Assembly: GCA_014529385.2 (NCBI GenBank)
Contig: CM043963.1
Span: forward strand, 94,931,912-94,995,911
Reading direction: 5' to 3'
DNA: 64,000 nt
Source of the DNA: Adiantum capillus-veneris
Taxonomy: Eukaryota > Streptophyta > Polypodiopsida > Polypodiales > Pteridaceae
In this document: one piece after another, positions 38,001 to 49,680 of the stretch
How positions within the stretch are numbered: position 1 is the stretch's first letter
Layout of the letters: the number at the start of each line of letters is the position of its first letter
Notes under the pieces: generated by a model
Databases searched by the model: none
What the model was told of the DNA's origin: nothing
The model's input: only the letters and a program-made list of their open reading frames with translations
Program-made: the position numbers and the translations under genes

Positions 38001-38200
38001 TATCGAGGAGACCTTGTGGGCTGAAGGACATAGGGTCCCCTCTATGCTAGTAAGAACCTCTGTTATCTCTATATTGACACCCCGTGGCCTGAGGGCCATA
38101 GGGTTCCCTCTATGGTAGTAGGAAGCTCTCTATGCTCTTTGCTCTATGCTCTACATAGAGATCCTATGGCCCGAAGGCCACAAGGTGCCCTCATTGTTTC
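35035..38200. repeat. TE-B array 3: CTATGCTAGTAAGAACC units
   Basis: A 3.2-kb array with units such as CCCTCTATGCTAGTAAGAA, CCTCTCTATGCTCTATATTGG, CACCCTGTGGCCTGAAGGCC. Inserted sub-arrays of CTCTATG heptamers occur near 35580-35610 and 36718-36750. A larger unit of several hundred bp (CTTCATGAGGGTTTTTTGGC... TATGCTCTATATTGACATCC) repeats at about 36500, 37000, 37450 and 37920, showing higher-order structure. Confidence 0.88.
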
Positions 38201-39720
38201 AGATGGAATGTAGGGAACCTTGTGACCCTAGGGAACATAGGGAATCCTATGGACCTTGAGATTGTAGATTTTCACCCTATGGCCCTTGGACCACAAGGTC
38301 TTTAGATGCGACAGAGGGCATCCAAGGGCCCGAGGGTGGCCTACGTATATAGGGTACACCATGGTGCATATTAACGAGCACCATGGCAGCCCCATGCACC
38401 TAGGGATCTACTAGGGCCATAGGATCTCCAAAAGGAACATAGGGAATCATATGGCCCTTGCGATTGTACATTGCCACCCTATGGAACTTGGGCCATAGGT
38501 TCTTCAGATGGAACGTAGGGCACCTTGTGACCCTAGGGAACATAGGGAATCCTATGGCCCTTTAGATTGTACATTGTCACCTTATGGCCCTTGGGCCACA
38601 AGGTCTCTAGATGGGATGCAGGGCACCCTGTGATCCTATGGATATAGGGCCATAGGATCTCCAAAAAAAACATGTGGAACCCTATGGTCCTTGAGATTGT
38701 ACAAATACACCTTATGGCCCTTGGGCCACAAGGTCTCAAGATGGAACATAGGGCACCTTTTGATCCTATGGCCATAGGTTCCTTATGTTCTTTTTGGAGA
38801 TTCTATGGTGCTAGGGCCATAGGATCTTCAGAAGGAACATAGGGAGCCATATGGCCCTTGAGATTGTACATTGCCATCCTATGGTCCTTGGGCCACAGTG
38901 TCTCTTGATGGGACATAGGGCACCCTGTGATCCTATGTCCATAGGGCCATATGTTCATTTTGGAGATCCTATGGCCCGAGGACCATAGGATCTCCAAAAG
39001 GAACATAGGGAACCCTGTGATCCTATGTCCGTAAGGCCATATGTTCATTTTGGAGATCCTATGGCCTGAGGACCATAGGATCTCCAAAAGGAACATAGGG
39101 AACCCTGTGATCCTATGTCCGTAGGGCCATATGTTCATTTTGGAGATCCTAAGGCCCGAGGACCATAGGATCTCCAAAAGGAACATAGGGAACCCTGTGA
39201 TCCTATGTCCGTAGAGCCATATGTTCATTTTGGAGATCATATGGCCCGAGGACCATAGGATCTCCAAAAGGAACATAGGGAACCCTATGGCCCTTGGGCA
39301 ACAAGGTCTCCAATAGGTCACCCTTTGATCCTATGGCCCTAGGTTCTTTATGTTGCTTTTGGAGATTCTATGGCCCTAGTGCCACCCTATCTCCAAAAGG
39401 AACATAGGGAACCCTATGGCCCTTGAGATTGTACATTGCCACCCTAAGGCCCTTGGGCCACAAGGTCTTTAGATCGGACATAGAGCACCATGTGATCCTA
39501 TGGCCATAGTGCCATATATATGTTTTGGAGATCCTATGGCCCTATGGCCATAGGATCTTCAATAGGAACATAGGGAACCCTATGACCCTTGAGATTGTAC
39601 ATTGGTACCCAGTGGCCAGATGGGACATTGGTCACCCTATAGTACGATGTGATACCACCCTATGGTCTTATGGTCATAGGGTGCCTTAGGGCCATATGTT
39701 ACTCTTTAGTATGAGGTGAA
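38200..39720. repeat. TE-B array 4, with a 90-bp higher-order unit
   Basis: Units of CCTTGAGATTGTACATTGCC, CTTGGGCCACAAGGTCT and GATCTCCAAAAGGAACATAGG. At about 38930-39275 a 90-bp unit (CATATGTTCATTTTGGAGATC...CCCTGTGATCC) repeats four times almost exactly, giving a false 30-aa protein repeat on the minus strand. Confidence 0.88.
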
Positions 39721-41210
39721 ACCCTATGTAGCCACACCCTGTCTGCCCTTCTAAAGATTCGATGTCTAGTTTTATTTTAGTGACTACAAATAAATTTAAA
39801 GAAACTATATTACACCATATCTTACAAACACATATAGTGTACACTTTCTTTCCCACCTTTTTTGCCTCTTTCTTTTTCCCATCCTCCTGCAACTGAACCC
39901 TAATCCATCCTCATACAACACCGCGCTCTACTCGTCCTCTTACAACATGTGCCCAACTCCCCACAACCCAATTACAGGTATCCATAGTTTCAACATTTTC
40001 TGTAGTTATTGTCTTTTGTATTTGCAGGTTTATAATTTTTTTTGTAATTAGAGATTTTTGCAGTTAGAGTTTTATAGTTTTACAGTATTAGATCACTTAT
40101 GAGGAGTTTTCTGTTTTACAGATTTAGGTCCCTAATAAGAGTTTTTCGTTTTACAAATTTAGGTCCCTAATTAGTGTCTTTTGTTTTATATTGTAGGTCT
40201 CTAATTAGAGTATTTTGTATTACAGTTTTAGATCTCTAATTAGAGATTTTTCTATTTTATAGTTCTAAAGTCTACAGTTTTACAGTTTTAGAGATGTAAT
40301 TAATGATTTTTGTTTATTGTTTTAGAGAGAGGTGATTCACAACTTAGGTAAAACGTAATTAGATTAAAAACATTTAAAACCGAATTAAGCAAAAAGATTA
40401 GGGTTTCTACAGGCTACCTCTGAGTAAATCTGTGTTTGATGAAAACCGGTTGCAGCAGTAGTAAGCAGTCACTTAGGTGTGTTGAGGCCGCGACGATGAT
40501 GGTAACAGATCTGTGTTTGGGAGGTCGCGATAGGAGTCCTTCTGTTGAAGGTTGTGGCGATGGCTTTGCTTAGATCTGTGTGCGCATCGCAACAATGGCG
40601 TAGAACTGTATGCGTAGGGAGAGAGAGACAGAGAAAGACAAGCTCTGTGCAGGTTTCTGTGTAGGTTTCAAGCAAGAAACGAGAGAGAGAAAGAGAGCGA
40701 CAACGCGAAAAAATTGTGGTAGAGAGAGAAAGAGAGAGATAAGGTTAGTTAGGCTAGGTTAGAAATTCAAAATTCGAATTTTGAATTTAGGGGTTTTTCT
40801 CACGGGGTTGCAGTCGAGATTACTAGAGTTCTAGGCTTTGTGCGAAAATGAGACATAGCTCGTTGGCTCCGAAATTGAAAGAGCTTAAGAGCAAAAAAAA
40901 AAAAAAAAGTTGGTGCAAGGCTTTGTCAATGTCCATATCTTTGTAGTACGAGTGGAACGACACCCATGAAGCAAAATTTGACTCCAGAATCAAAATCTGC
41001 ATAGTAAAAAATACACTAAAAGTAGCTAAATTTTTTAAAAAATTATCCCAAAAATTGTGCGCTATTTTTTTGTCCGATATCAATAAGTGTATTTGAAAAC
41101 CCATTATGACAAAGTTTGTCGTAGCGTAATTTTTTTTATAATTATTTTTAATTATTTTTTAAATTTATGCCACTTGCGGATATCCCTTGAATGGCGGAAA
41201 TTATTATGAA
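39721..41210. other. Gene-free stretch with T-rich short repeats
   Basis: At 40000-40330 AGTTTTACAGTTTTAGATC / CTAATTAGAGTTTTT units of about 30-45 bp repeat imperfectly. At 40600-40750 there is a purine-rich GAGAGAAAGAGAG stretch, and at about 40890-40907 an A run. Open frames on the minus strand near 40469-40675 have no recognisable features. A promoter or upstream exon of the transposase-like gene at 43108 could lie here, but I cannot support one. Confidence 0.45.
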
Positions 41211-42990
41211 GATACTTGAGCCACCCCTGGGCTCACACCATAGGATGGCAATGTTGGAGGTCAAGGATCAAAGTGTGCACTCAGTTCCATTTGAAAATCC
41301 TATGTCCTAGGGTTTTCTTCTTCTATCTTGTGAGATCCTTGTGGCCCTACGGTGGCAATGTGAAAGCTTGTGGACCTAGGGCCATAGGGTGGCAATGTAT
41401 AAACTCAAGAGCCATAAGTTGCCCTATATTCCATTTGGAAATTCTATGGCCCTAAGGTTTAGGGGCGACAATGGATAAGCTCCAATACATAGCCCTATGT
41501 TCCAGTTGGAGATCCTATGGCCCTAGGTCCACGACAATGTATAAGCTCAAGAGCCATACGTTGCCCTACTTTCTAGTTGGATATCCTATGGCCCTAGGGT
41601 CATGGGGTGGCAATATGTAAGCTCAAGGGCCATAGGGTGCCACATGTACCATATGCAGATCCTACGGACCTAGGGCCATGGGGTGGCAATGTATAATCTT
41701 AATGGACATATATACATTGCCTATGTTCCATTCGGAAGTCCTATGGCCCTAGGGTAATGGGGTGGCAATGTATAAGCTCAAGGGCCATACATTGCCTATC
41801 TTCTATTTGGAAATCGTATGGCCCTAGGGTAATGGGGTGGCAATGTATAAGCTCAGGGTCCATAGGGTGCCACATGTCCCATATAGAGATCCTATGGCCC
41901 TAGGGCCATGGGGCTGCATTAATATCTTGGCCACCCTTGAACCCGCACCCTTGAGCTTAGGGGCCTTAGGTTCTCTTATTGTATGTTGTGAGATCTTGTG
42001 GCCCTAGGGCCATAGGGTGGCAATGTATAAGCTTAAAGGCCATACATTGCCTATGTTCCATTAGGAAATCCTATGGGCCTAGGGTCATGGGGTGGCAATG
42101 TATAAGCTCAAGGGCCATAGGGTGCCACATGCTCCATATAGAGATCCTATGGCCCTAGGGCCATGGGGCTGCATTGATATCTTGGCTACCTTTGACATCT
42201 TGGCCATAGGTTGTCTTTTTGTATGTTTTGAAGTCTTGTGGCCCTAGGGCCATAGGGTGTCAATGTATAAGCTCAAAGGCCATACGTTGTCCTATGTTCC
42301 ATTTGGAAATCCTATAGCCACAGGGCCATGGGGCTGCATTGACATCTTCACCACCCTTGAACTCACACCCTTGGGCTTAGGGCCATAGGTTGTCTTTTTG
42401 TATCTTTTGAAGTCTTGTGACCCTAGGGCCATAGGGTGTCAATGTATAAGCTCAAGGGCCATACGTTGCCCTATGTTCCATTTGGAAATCCTATAGCCCT
42501 AGGGTCATGGGGTTGCAATGTATAAGCTCAAGGTCCATAGGGTGCCACATGTCCCATATAGAGATCCTATGGCCATAGGGCCATGGGGCTGCAATGTATA
42601 AGCTCAAGGGCCATACATTGCCGTATGTTTCATTTGGAGATCTTATGGCCCTGGGGTCATGGGGTGCCATAGGATGTATATATACTTGACATGAAACTCC
42701 CTATGGCCCTAAGGCCATAGGATGTATATATACTTGACATGAAACTCCGTGAGGTGATCTTGAGGACAACCCTATGGCCTTCAGGCCTTAGGGATCTAAT
42801 ATAGAGCAAATATGCTTTATACTGGCATAGAGAGCTATGGCCCTGGGGCCATAGCAAAACAATGAGGGTTTTTTGGAAACAATGAGGGCGCCTTGTGGTC
42901 AAGGGGCCATAGGAAGTCAATAAAGATCATAGAGCATAGAGCACAAAGAGATTATTAGTAGCATAGAGGGACCCCTATGACCTTCAGGCA
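41210..42990. repeat. TE-B array 5: GGCAATGTATAAGCTCAAGGGCC units
   Basis: Units of GGGGTGGCAATGTATAAGC, GCCATACGTTGCCC, CCATTTGGAAATCCTATGG and CCCTAGGGCCATGGGG. Two exact copies of GTATATATACTTGACATG lie 54 bp apart near 42674 and 42728. This is the same CCTATGG / CCATAGG word set as arrays 1-4 with a different linker. Confidence 0.86.
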
Positions 42991-43107
42991 ACAGGGTGCT
43001 TCTCATGAAACACTTACATACATACTTGTTATGCTTTATGCCACGTAAATCAATATACTCTGCAAGTGGTTTGTTTAACAATTATTCTTGCAAATCTTCT
43101 TGCAGGT

Positions 43108-46100
43108 ATGGCTAATTTCAATCATGGTGATAGAGTGTGCATGTTTGTAGCGACACAAAAGGTTGCCATTGGGACTGTATTTGAAATAAATCCAAGTGCA
43201 TATTGTTCTGGCATGCTTATTGGGGAAGGCAATGTATCGGTGTCAGTTGATTTGTGTTTTGAAAAGAAAGCACTCATCCCTTTTCCAACAATGGATGCAT
43301 TGACAGTGGGAGATGCTTTTCATAGTATTGTGAAATGGAGTAGTGGGTTGTTGCAACATATAAATGAGATGCAGTACAAAGGGGCTTCTATGCATGAGGC
43401 TGGCAAAGCAGAAGGAGCATTGGATGCACAATGTAATGGAATGAGCTAGAGAGAGGTTTGGAAGGATAAGAGGGTTCAACTTTGGGATGAAAGCAAAAAA
43501 CATGTAGTAGCCGAAGGGGTTGTCATGTATGTGTGTCCGTTTCACTCTGTAAAATTTGGTGAGCTAGGTGAAGATAACATTGGTATTGGTATCGAAACAT
43601 CCTATGCAGATGAGGATACTATTTCTGCAGAAGCTAGTGTATGCAGCATTAATCTAGTTTGTTGGCCTATCAAGAGAGTGACAACTATGGATGGAAAAGA
43701 ATTGTTATGCTATGAGGATCTACATGCTATGCATGCATTACAAGACACATGCATTGAATCAGCTTATTTGGTAGAGCCTATTTCAAAAAAGCGGAAATAG
43801 TGCTTTGTAAATAGGAAGCCAAAAATGTCAGTGAAAGCTTCTAAGAGATCCAATCAAGCATCTCTAGCATCTGTCCAGCTTGTTTCAACCATAGATTGTT
43901 GTTCCAAAAGGTGTTGTCAATATGCCAATCGAGATAAGGTCATGGCTATGCGCAATGAATTTTGGGGACAGAGTTTGCAAAATAGAACAAACTGTGTGTA
44001 TGATACAATTTTGATTGCATGGCGTGAGAATAAAACAACTACAAAGACATGCTATGTGTTTTCTTTTAATGGCAGTGAGGTTTGCAGTAGAGCTTGGTAC
44101 GAAATTCATGGCATTCCAAAAACTTCATTTTATCGTTACCGTGACCATTTTGAGAATGGGGTTAGATGCTCAGTGCATGGTAATGATGGTGTCATGAGAA
44201 AAGGAAGAGACCATATAGAAATGAGAAGGGCATTGATGCGCTCTTGTGTTGATGAAAACTCGGAGAGAATGCCACATAAGAGTAGAACCATGGAAGATGG
44301 TATTAGGGAAACTTTGTTTGCAATACCAAACACGTACAAGCAAGTAGACATTTTACATGATGTCAATAAAACACTTGACAGTATGAGTCTTAAGCCAAAT
44401 TCTAGCATGACATTCAATAGGATTTGGAATACAGAGTTTGCTAATGTGACATTGTAAAAAACAAGTGAGTTCTCCAAATGTGTTGTGTGTAGTTGGATAA
44501 AGTCTCAACTAGAGTCAACAAAGGATGACGAGATGATTGCATGTTTGAAGGATGAACGTCGAATTCACATGTTGCAACAACAAAGTTGTAGGAATGTGTA
44601 CTACACCTGGCGTAAGTTCTCCCAGTTGCAAAGGATAAGTATTTATGCATTATACATGATAAAATGGATCAAAAAAAGACAGCAATACCTAGGTTGCATG
44701 TGAACTCAAAAGATTATGCGAATGCATATCAATTGCAAGTATAATTAACAGGTATGATAACACATGGACATGGTCATGGAATGTATGGTCACTTCTCACT
44801 TAATGGTCTATGGCCTTCAGATCCCAATGCTACAATTGGTTCCCTTGCATTATGCTTACAGAATCTGGAAAGAACAGAAAACCATGGACTAGGAGATTTA
44901 TGCCATGACAGTATGCCACGCAACAATGTAACGTTATTCGATGCATTGAACTCAAGGAGAGCTCTAGACCTCCAAAACAAAATGAAGCAAGAGCGTGAGA
45001 GGAATGCATCAACAATGACACCACCGTTGGCCATCCAAGGATGTAATGAAGAGATTGTACACATACAATCAACTTCCTCTCAATGTGTTGTGGATACCAT
45101 ATCCACTCCTGTATTTCAAAAATTGCCTGATAATATTTTGCTACAGCTAGATAATTGTGCAGGAGAGAATAAAAATCGATATTTGTTTGCATACTTATCC
45201 TTGTTAGTAGCAAAAGGAGTTTTCAAAACCGTGCATTTGGGATTCTTAATGGTGGGTCATACACATGAGGACATAGATGCAATGTTTAGTAGGTTCTTAG
45301 AAAGATTGCGAACAGGAATGACATTCACTTTTCCACATCTGATGGAACATTTTCAAAAATGTGAAAGCTAAGCTCCAACAGTATTTTTGATGACACAAGT
45401 TCCCGACTTTAAATCCTTTGTGCAAGGGTACATGTGTGACGGACAAGATGCTCTAGTTGGACACTCTAAGCCACTTCAGACTCGTTTCTATATGCAAGGT
45501 GAAGTCCCAGTAATGCAGTACAAAATTCATCCCAAATCACCCGATTGGATACCAAAGGAATCGGGAATTGAGTTGTGGAAAAAAGATGACCAGGGAAAAC
45601 CAAAATTACCAACAGGTTGTCCAAATGTGGTACCTATAGCAGACTATGTGAGAGATAGTCCGCTTGTTATTCAAGGGATTAAGTCATATCTTGAATTTTG
45701 GAAAAGATGTTCTCTTCTAAAGGGAAAGGACCATGACTCTACAAAATACATGGAGCGTGTTATTATCACTTATTGGCAAAACATAATCAATGAGCTTGAA
45801 CAACCAACCAATAAACACATTGGTGAATATACAACATTTTGACCAAAGACTATATAAGGAGTCATCGAATGCAAGAGATAGAGGAAGACAGAGATGAGTT
45901 TCAAGGATATGAAGAATTGAATGATCACTATGTTGGTCCTCAAAGTGCAAGGCCACATAAGGCCTTTAGGCCTCAAATTGATGTAAGAAAAGGGGATCTT
46001 GTTCTTGTGAGACCCGCAGATCTTGAATATCCAATATGGCTAGGAGTGGCAGAGTCAAACGTTGATGTAGACAAATCATCTCCTAACTACAAGAAAGTTC

Positions 46101-46336
46101 TGATTCAGTATTGGGCACCAAAACATCGAAAACGAGATCCCACAATCCAAGAACAATATGAGGATTGTTGGAAAAAGAGTTGGTGTTGCAATCTTGCTGA
46201 CCCAAAGCGCTGGGAGTGTGTTGATACAATTGTATGGTCATGGACTCCAAGGGGTGGAAGAATTGTGGAAACAATCAAGATCCCATCAAATGTCATGGAG
46301 AAGGTACAGGCTAGCTTAATAGGAGAAATTGAATAG
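43108..46336 (+). pseudogene. DUF7869-like transposase gene of TE-B, decayed
   Basis: An acceptor (TTCTTGCAG) ends at 43105 and ATG follows at 43108, opening MANFNHGDRVCMFVATQK. Two small beta-rich segments at the N-terminus (to about 43780) resemble the DUF8039-like domains of plant transposon proteins. Then come CCQYANRDKV, a Cys pair (CVVCSW), CIIHDKMDQKKTAIPRLH, GMITHGHGHGMYGHFSLNGL, LLQLDNCAGENKNRYLFAYL and FLMVGHTHEDIDAMFSRF. The last two are the hallmark of the DUF7869 family, thought to have an RNase H-like transposase fold with Asp/His metal ligands. The C-terminus includes a GDLVLVR..YPIWLG segment. Lesions: TAG 43447, TAG 43798, TAA 44455, a frameshift near 44615-44640, TAA 44742, TAA 45369 and a frameshift at about 45839. 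It ends about 400 bp from the right terminus. Confidence 0.75.
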
Positions 46337-46379
46337 CATTTCATATCTTGCTCATTGTTTTATTTCCCCAGCTTATGTA

Positions 46380-46655
46380 TGATTTTATGAAGTATTTTTA
46401 AACACCCACATAAAAATAAAAATTCTAAAAGGTGTTTCTCAACACCACCATTTTCTTGGGAATCTATCTCTTTTATGAAGTGTTTTGAAACACCCACATA
46501 AAAATAAAAATTTTAAAAGGTGTTTCTCAACACCACCATTTTCTTGAGAATCTATCTCTTTTATGAAGTGTTTTGAAACACTTCATAAAAATAAAAATTT
46601 TAAAAGGTGTTTCTCAACACCACCATTTTCTTGAGAATCTATCTCTTTGTCACAT
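46380..46655. repeat. TE-B right subterminal tandem repeat (three copies)
   Basis: Three copies of an 85-90 bp unit containing TTTTATGAAGTGTTTTGAAAC, CATAAAAATAAAAATTTTA, AAGGTGTTTCTCAACACCACC and GAATCTATCTC. The unit contains the terminal-repeat word AACACC..ATTTT in both orientations, so it could bind the transposase. Confidence 0.85.
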
Positions 46656-46733
46656 TCCCAAATTAAATGAAAATTTTCCAAATTTAATGGGAAATAGGAA
46701 TCCATAGGCGTTGAAATTAGTCCCAAAGTTGTG

Positions 46734-46763
46734 GGATTTTCCCATTTCATCTAAAATGGTGTT
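46734..46763 (-). repeat. TE-B right terminal inverted repeat
   Basis: Ends CTAAAATGGTGTT at 46763, complementary to the left end, followed by the second CTTT. Confidence 0.92.
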
Positions 46764-46767
46764 CTTT

Positions 46768-47318
46768 CCATCTTCTCCATCTCCATTACTATGCTATTAT
46801 GTATGCTAGCGAGAAGAGTAACGATAAGTGAGGAACTATTTCTTTCTCCTATGGAATGTTTCTTCTTCCTCTTCCCTATCCTCATTCCCCGCTAGCTCTC
46901 GCCACCTTCGAAGGTGCTTGAGGCCTTGGGATTGAGGCTTGGGATAGTTAATGCTTTCTTCAAGTTTATGTTATGCTTGTGATGCATGAATCTTTCCATC
47001 TTCATTGCATCACCTAGGTTACAAGGAACACAAAGATTGTATTGTACCAAGTCTCTCTTGATGGGAGAAACTATAATACAAATGCCTTTTGGAGGGGGGA
47101 CCGGCTCCATATGAATCCGGTCCTCAACTATTGTCATGTTCTCTAAACTCTCTCTCTCTTGCAAAAGTATTGTTCATGCCAAGTTAACTAGGTACCATGT
47201 TTATGTTGCTACCATCAATTAAGTTCACCCGCTATGCTCACAAAGTAATCTCTCAAAAGTGCTTCACCTAATTTCCTAATTCCACTACTCTCAAAGTTCA
47301 TAGGCCATTTCCATTACA
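46768..47318 (+). mobile_element. Gypsy 3' LTR, second part
   Basis: CCATCTTCTCCATCTCC to CCATTTCCATTACA, matching 17910-18462 of the 5' LTR. Followed by TSD TCCTA (47319-47323). A 90-aa minus frame at 46892-47164 is repeated at 18036-18308 only because the LTRs are identical there. Confidence 0.92.
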
Positions 47319-47672
47319 TCCTAACTTATGTAGAAACATCAAAACATGACACGGAGTAGAAAGTCAACGTTCATGGGGGTAATCGACTTATCCGTGGCTA
47401 GAAAGCCATCATTATCATCAATTTATACCAAGGAGTCGGAGGTGTCTTGAGACAAGCTGTCTTAAGGATGATCAATCATATCTTTCTTAATTCAACTAGT
47501 TTTAACCCAAACAATTCTTTCCTACATTATAAACAAATGCACATTGGAAGCTACCTTCCATTTTTGGTCAATTTTTCCTTTCCTGATTCTTACTCACTTC
47601 TTACGTATGCAGTGCTAACTTATAAAAGAACTTAAACTATTTAAAGATTTAATTGAATAATGGAAAACCCAC

Positions 47673-47837
47673 CTGGGATTGATTGGCCATCTGTTGCTTC
47701 GCTGGTGCCTGAAGACTCTCCTCCGTAGGCCTACTACTAGGCCTGGCTTCGTCGTCGTGCGGTGATGCTCTAGTTTGTTTTGAAGCTACGTCCTCATCAT
47801 CAGATGTAGGATTTTCTCGGGTCCTTTTAGGTGCCAT
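47673..47837 (-). pseudogene. 3' LTR copy of exon 1 of the spliced element gene
   Basis: Encodes MAPKRTRENPTSDDEDVA...QQMANQSQ and keeps the CAG|GTGGG donor, like the 5' LTR copy at 54287-54448. Being in the 3' LTR, it has no exon 2 downstream and would not be expressed as the full protein. Confidence 0.7.
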
Positions 47838-48289
47838 AACTTCTTATCCTTATAAAAAGGAAGTCTAATCATTAAGTACATTATTTGAAATCTAGACTTA
47901 ACCTTTGTATGCAATCGTAACCCATCCAAGGTTAAATTTGTAGTCTTAATTGGTAAATTCTTGACCTAGTAATTTCTTATTTTCCTATAAAGGCATGATA
48001 ACTTTTTCCACAGTTTCCCTAAGGGTTTTCTAAGCTATCCTAATTTGCTTATAATTTTGTATATCTTTTTCCTAATTTTTCCATCGAATCTTAATCTTGG
48101 AATCTACTTATTTGAGCTTAATATTTATTCTATTTATTTTATCTTAAATATTTCATTTCCTCAACTTTATATCACAGGTTTACACTTACTATAATTTTAC
48201 TAAAAACTTTTGACTGCAAAGTCTATTTACTTTGATTATTCTTTTGCTAAAAATAGGACTTTTGGTCAATTATAGTTTCCTAACCTCAC

Positions 48290-49680
48290 TAATTAAATAT
48301 GGTATAATTACCACAAGTAGATAAGGATAATTTTGACCTTTGGTAATTATCTTATTATTTTCCAACTTAATTATATAATTTCTATCTTCAATTTTTACTT
48401 AAAACTAGGATAATTTGATTTAAATAAATATTTAAACTAATTTTCTAACCTTGACATAATTATCACGGCCTTTTCATTATGTAATCTAACTTTGATAAAT
48501 ATCATGTGATCATATAGCACGATTTACTAATTTTCCCCTTTAGTTTTTAGCTAAAATTAGTATAATTTGACTTAGATAAATATCTATACTACTTTTCTAA
48601 CCTTGAAATAATTATCACGGCCTCTTTATCCTATAATTTAGCTTTGATAAATAGCATGTAATCATAGCACATGATTTAATAATTTCCCCCTTTAATTTAT
48701 CCTTAGTAATAGTGGTTTTCAACTAAGATAATGATCTAAAATATTTATCTATAGTTAAGATAATTATCACGGGTTAGTTATGATGTAATTTTCCTCTGAT
48801 AATTATCTCAATGCTTTTTGTGTTAATTTTACTATTTTCCCCCTTCTCTTTTCTCCTAAAAATAGTGTAATTTTATTGAGATAATTAGTTTAACTAATTA
48901 TTTGAGTTTAAGATAATTATCATAGGTTTTTTAAGATGTGATTTACCTCTGATAAGTATCTCAAAGCATTTTGAATTGCTTTGCTTTTTTCCCCCTTTTA
49001 ATTTCTCTTTTAAACATTGTAATTATGCAAAGATAATTAGTTAAACAAATTATATGAGGTTAAGATCATTATCCCAAGTTTTGTAAGGTGTATTTTACCT
49101 CTAATATTTATCTTAACACATTTTGGATCAATTTGCTATTTTCCCCCTTTTTATTTGTCCTAAAAATAGTGTAATTCTACTAAGATAGTTAGGTAAACTA
49201 ATTATCTAAGGTTAACATAATTATCATAGTTTTTTCAAGATGTGATTAGCCTCTGATAAATATCTCAAAGAATTTTGAATCATTTTGCTATTTTCCCCGT
49301 TTAATTTGTCCTAAAAACAGTGTAATTATGCTAAGATAACTAGGTAAACTAATTATCTGAGGTAAACTAATTATCTGAGGTTTCTTAAGATGTATTTAAC
49401 CTCTGATAAATAACTCAAAGCATTTTCAATCAATTTGCTGATTTCCCCGTTTTAATTTGTCCTAAAAACATTGTAATTTTGCTAAAATAATTATGTCAAT
49501 TAATTATCTGAATTTAACATAATTATCACGGGTTTGCAAAGATGTGATTAGCTTTTGATAAATATCTCAAAGTATTTTGAATCAATTTGCTATTTTTCCC
49601 CTTTTAATTTCTCTCAAAAATAGTGTAATTCTTCTTAATTAATTATGAAAATTACTCAAAAAATTATAAGATAATTTTCC
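48290..49680 (-). repeat. About 150-bp tandem repeat within the LTR
   Basis: CTATTTTCCCCCTTTTAATTT recurs near 48830, 48990, 49138, 49289, 49439 and 49591, with GATAATTATC, CTCTGATAA and GTGTAATTNTGCTAAGATAA in each unit. The palindrome GATAATTATC is frequent. The same array is in the other LTR. Confidence 0.85.

Larger units (their letters stand above)
24857..46763. mobile_element. TE-B: 21.9-kb cargo-carrying DNA transposon
   Basis: Ends carry a 30-bp inverted repeat (AACACCATTTTAGAT...TGGGAAAATCC; 27 of 30 match) at 24857-24886 and 46734-46763. It is flanked by CTTT duplications (24853-24856, 46764-46767). The intact paralogous site in the 5' LTR (AATATTTCCATATTC, about 17902) shows a single copy with no insert, so both boundaries are firm. 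Inside are two HAD-like genes and a ParB-like gene (minus), a DUF7869-like transposase gene (plus) near the right end, and roughly 10 kb of arrays built on CCATAGG/CCTATGG. The layout parallels TE-A. Most genes are broken, so this copy is probably non-autonomous. Confidence 0.9.
16670..47318 (+). mobile_element. Ty3/gypsy retrotransposon nested in the gag-only element's LTR
   Basis: The 5' LTR is 16670-18462, the primer site 18464-18475, gag-pol remnants lie at 18876-23215, and the polypurine tract at 23621-23634. The 3' LTR is 23635-24856 plus 46768-47318, split by TE-B. The element is flanked by TCCTA (16665-16669, 47319-47323). The empty target is preserved in the sister LTR near 53930, where AACGGCATCCTAACTTATG is uninterrupted. 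The coding region has many stops and lacks the RT catalytic core, so it is inactive. Confidence 0.9.

Noticed and set aside
38803-39321. 172-aa frame with a 30-aa protein repeat on the minus strand
   Set aside because: It is the translation of a 90-bp DNA tandem repeat; frames in neighbouring array blocks are equally long by chance.
40469-40675. 68-aa minus-strand gene
   Set aside because: No motif, no exon signals that fit, and the region is low-complexity purine-rich sequence.
29145-42990. CRISPR-like regularly spaced repeats
   Set aside because: Units are degenerate, spacers are themselves repeats, no cas genes are present and the genome is eukaryotic.
45820-45860. Programmed -1 frameshift between two transposase frames
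   Set aside because: No clear slippery site with a downstream fold, and the same gene has five stops and another frameshift.
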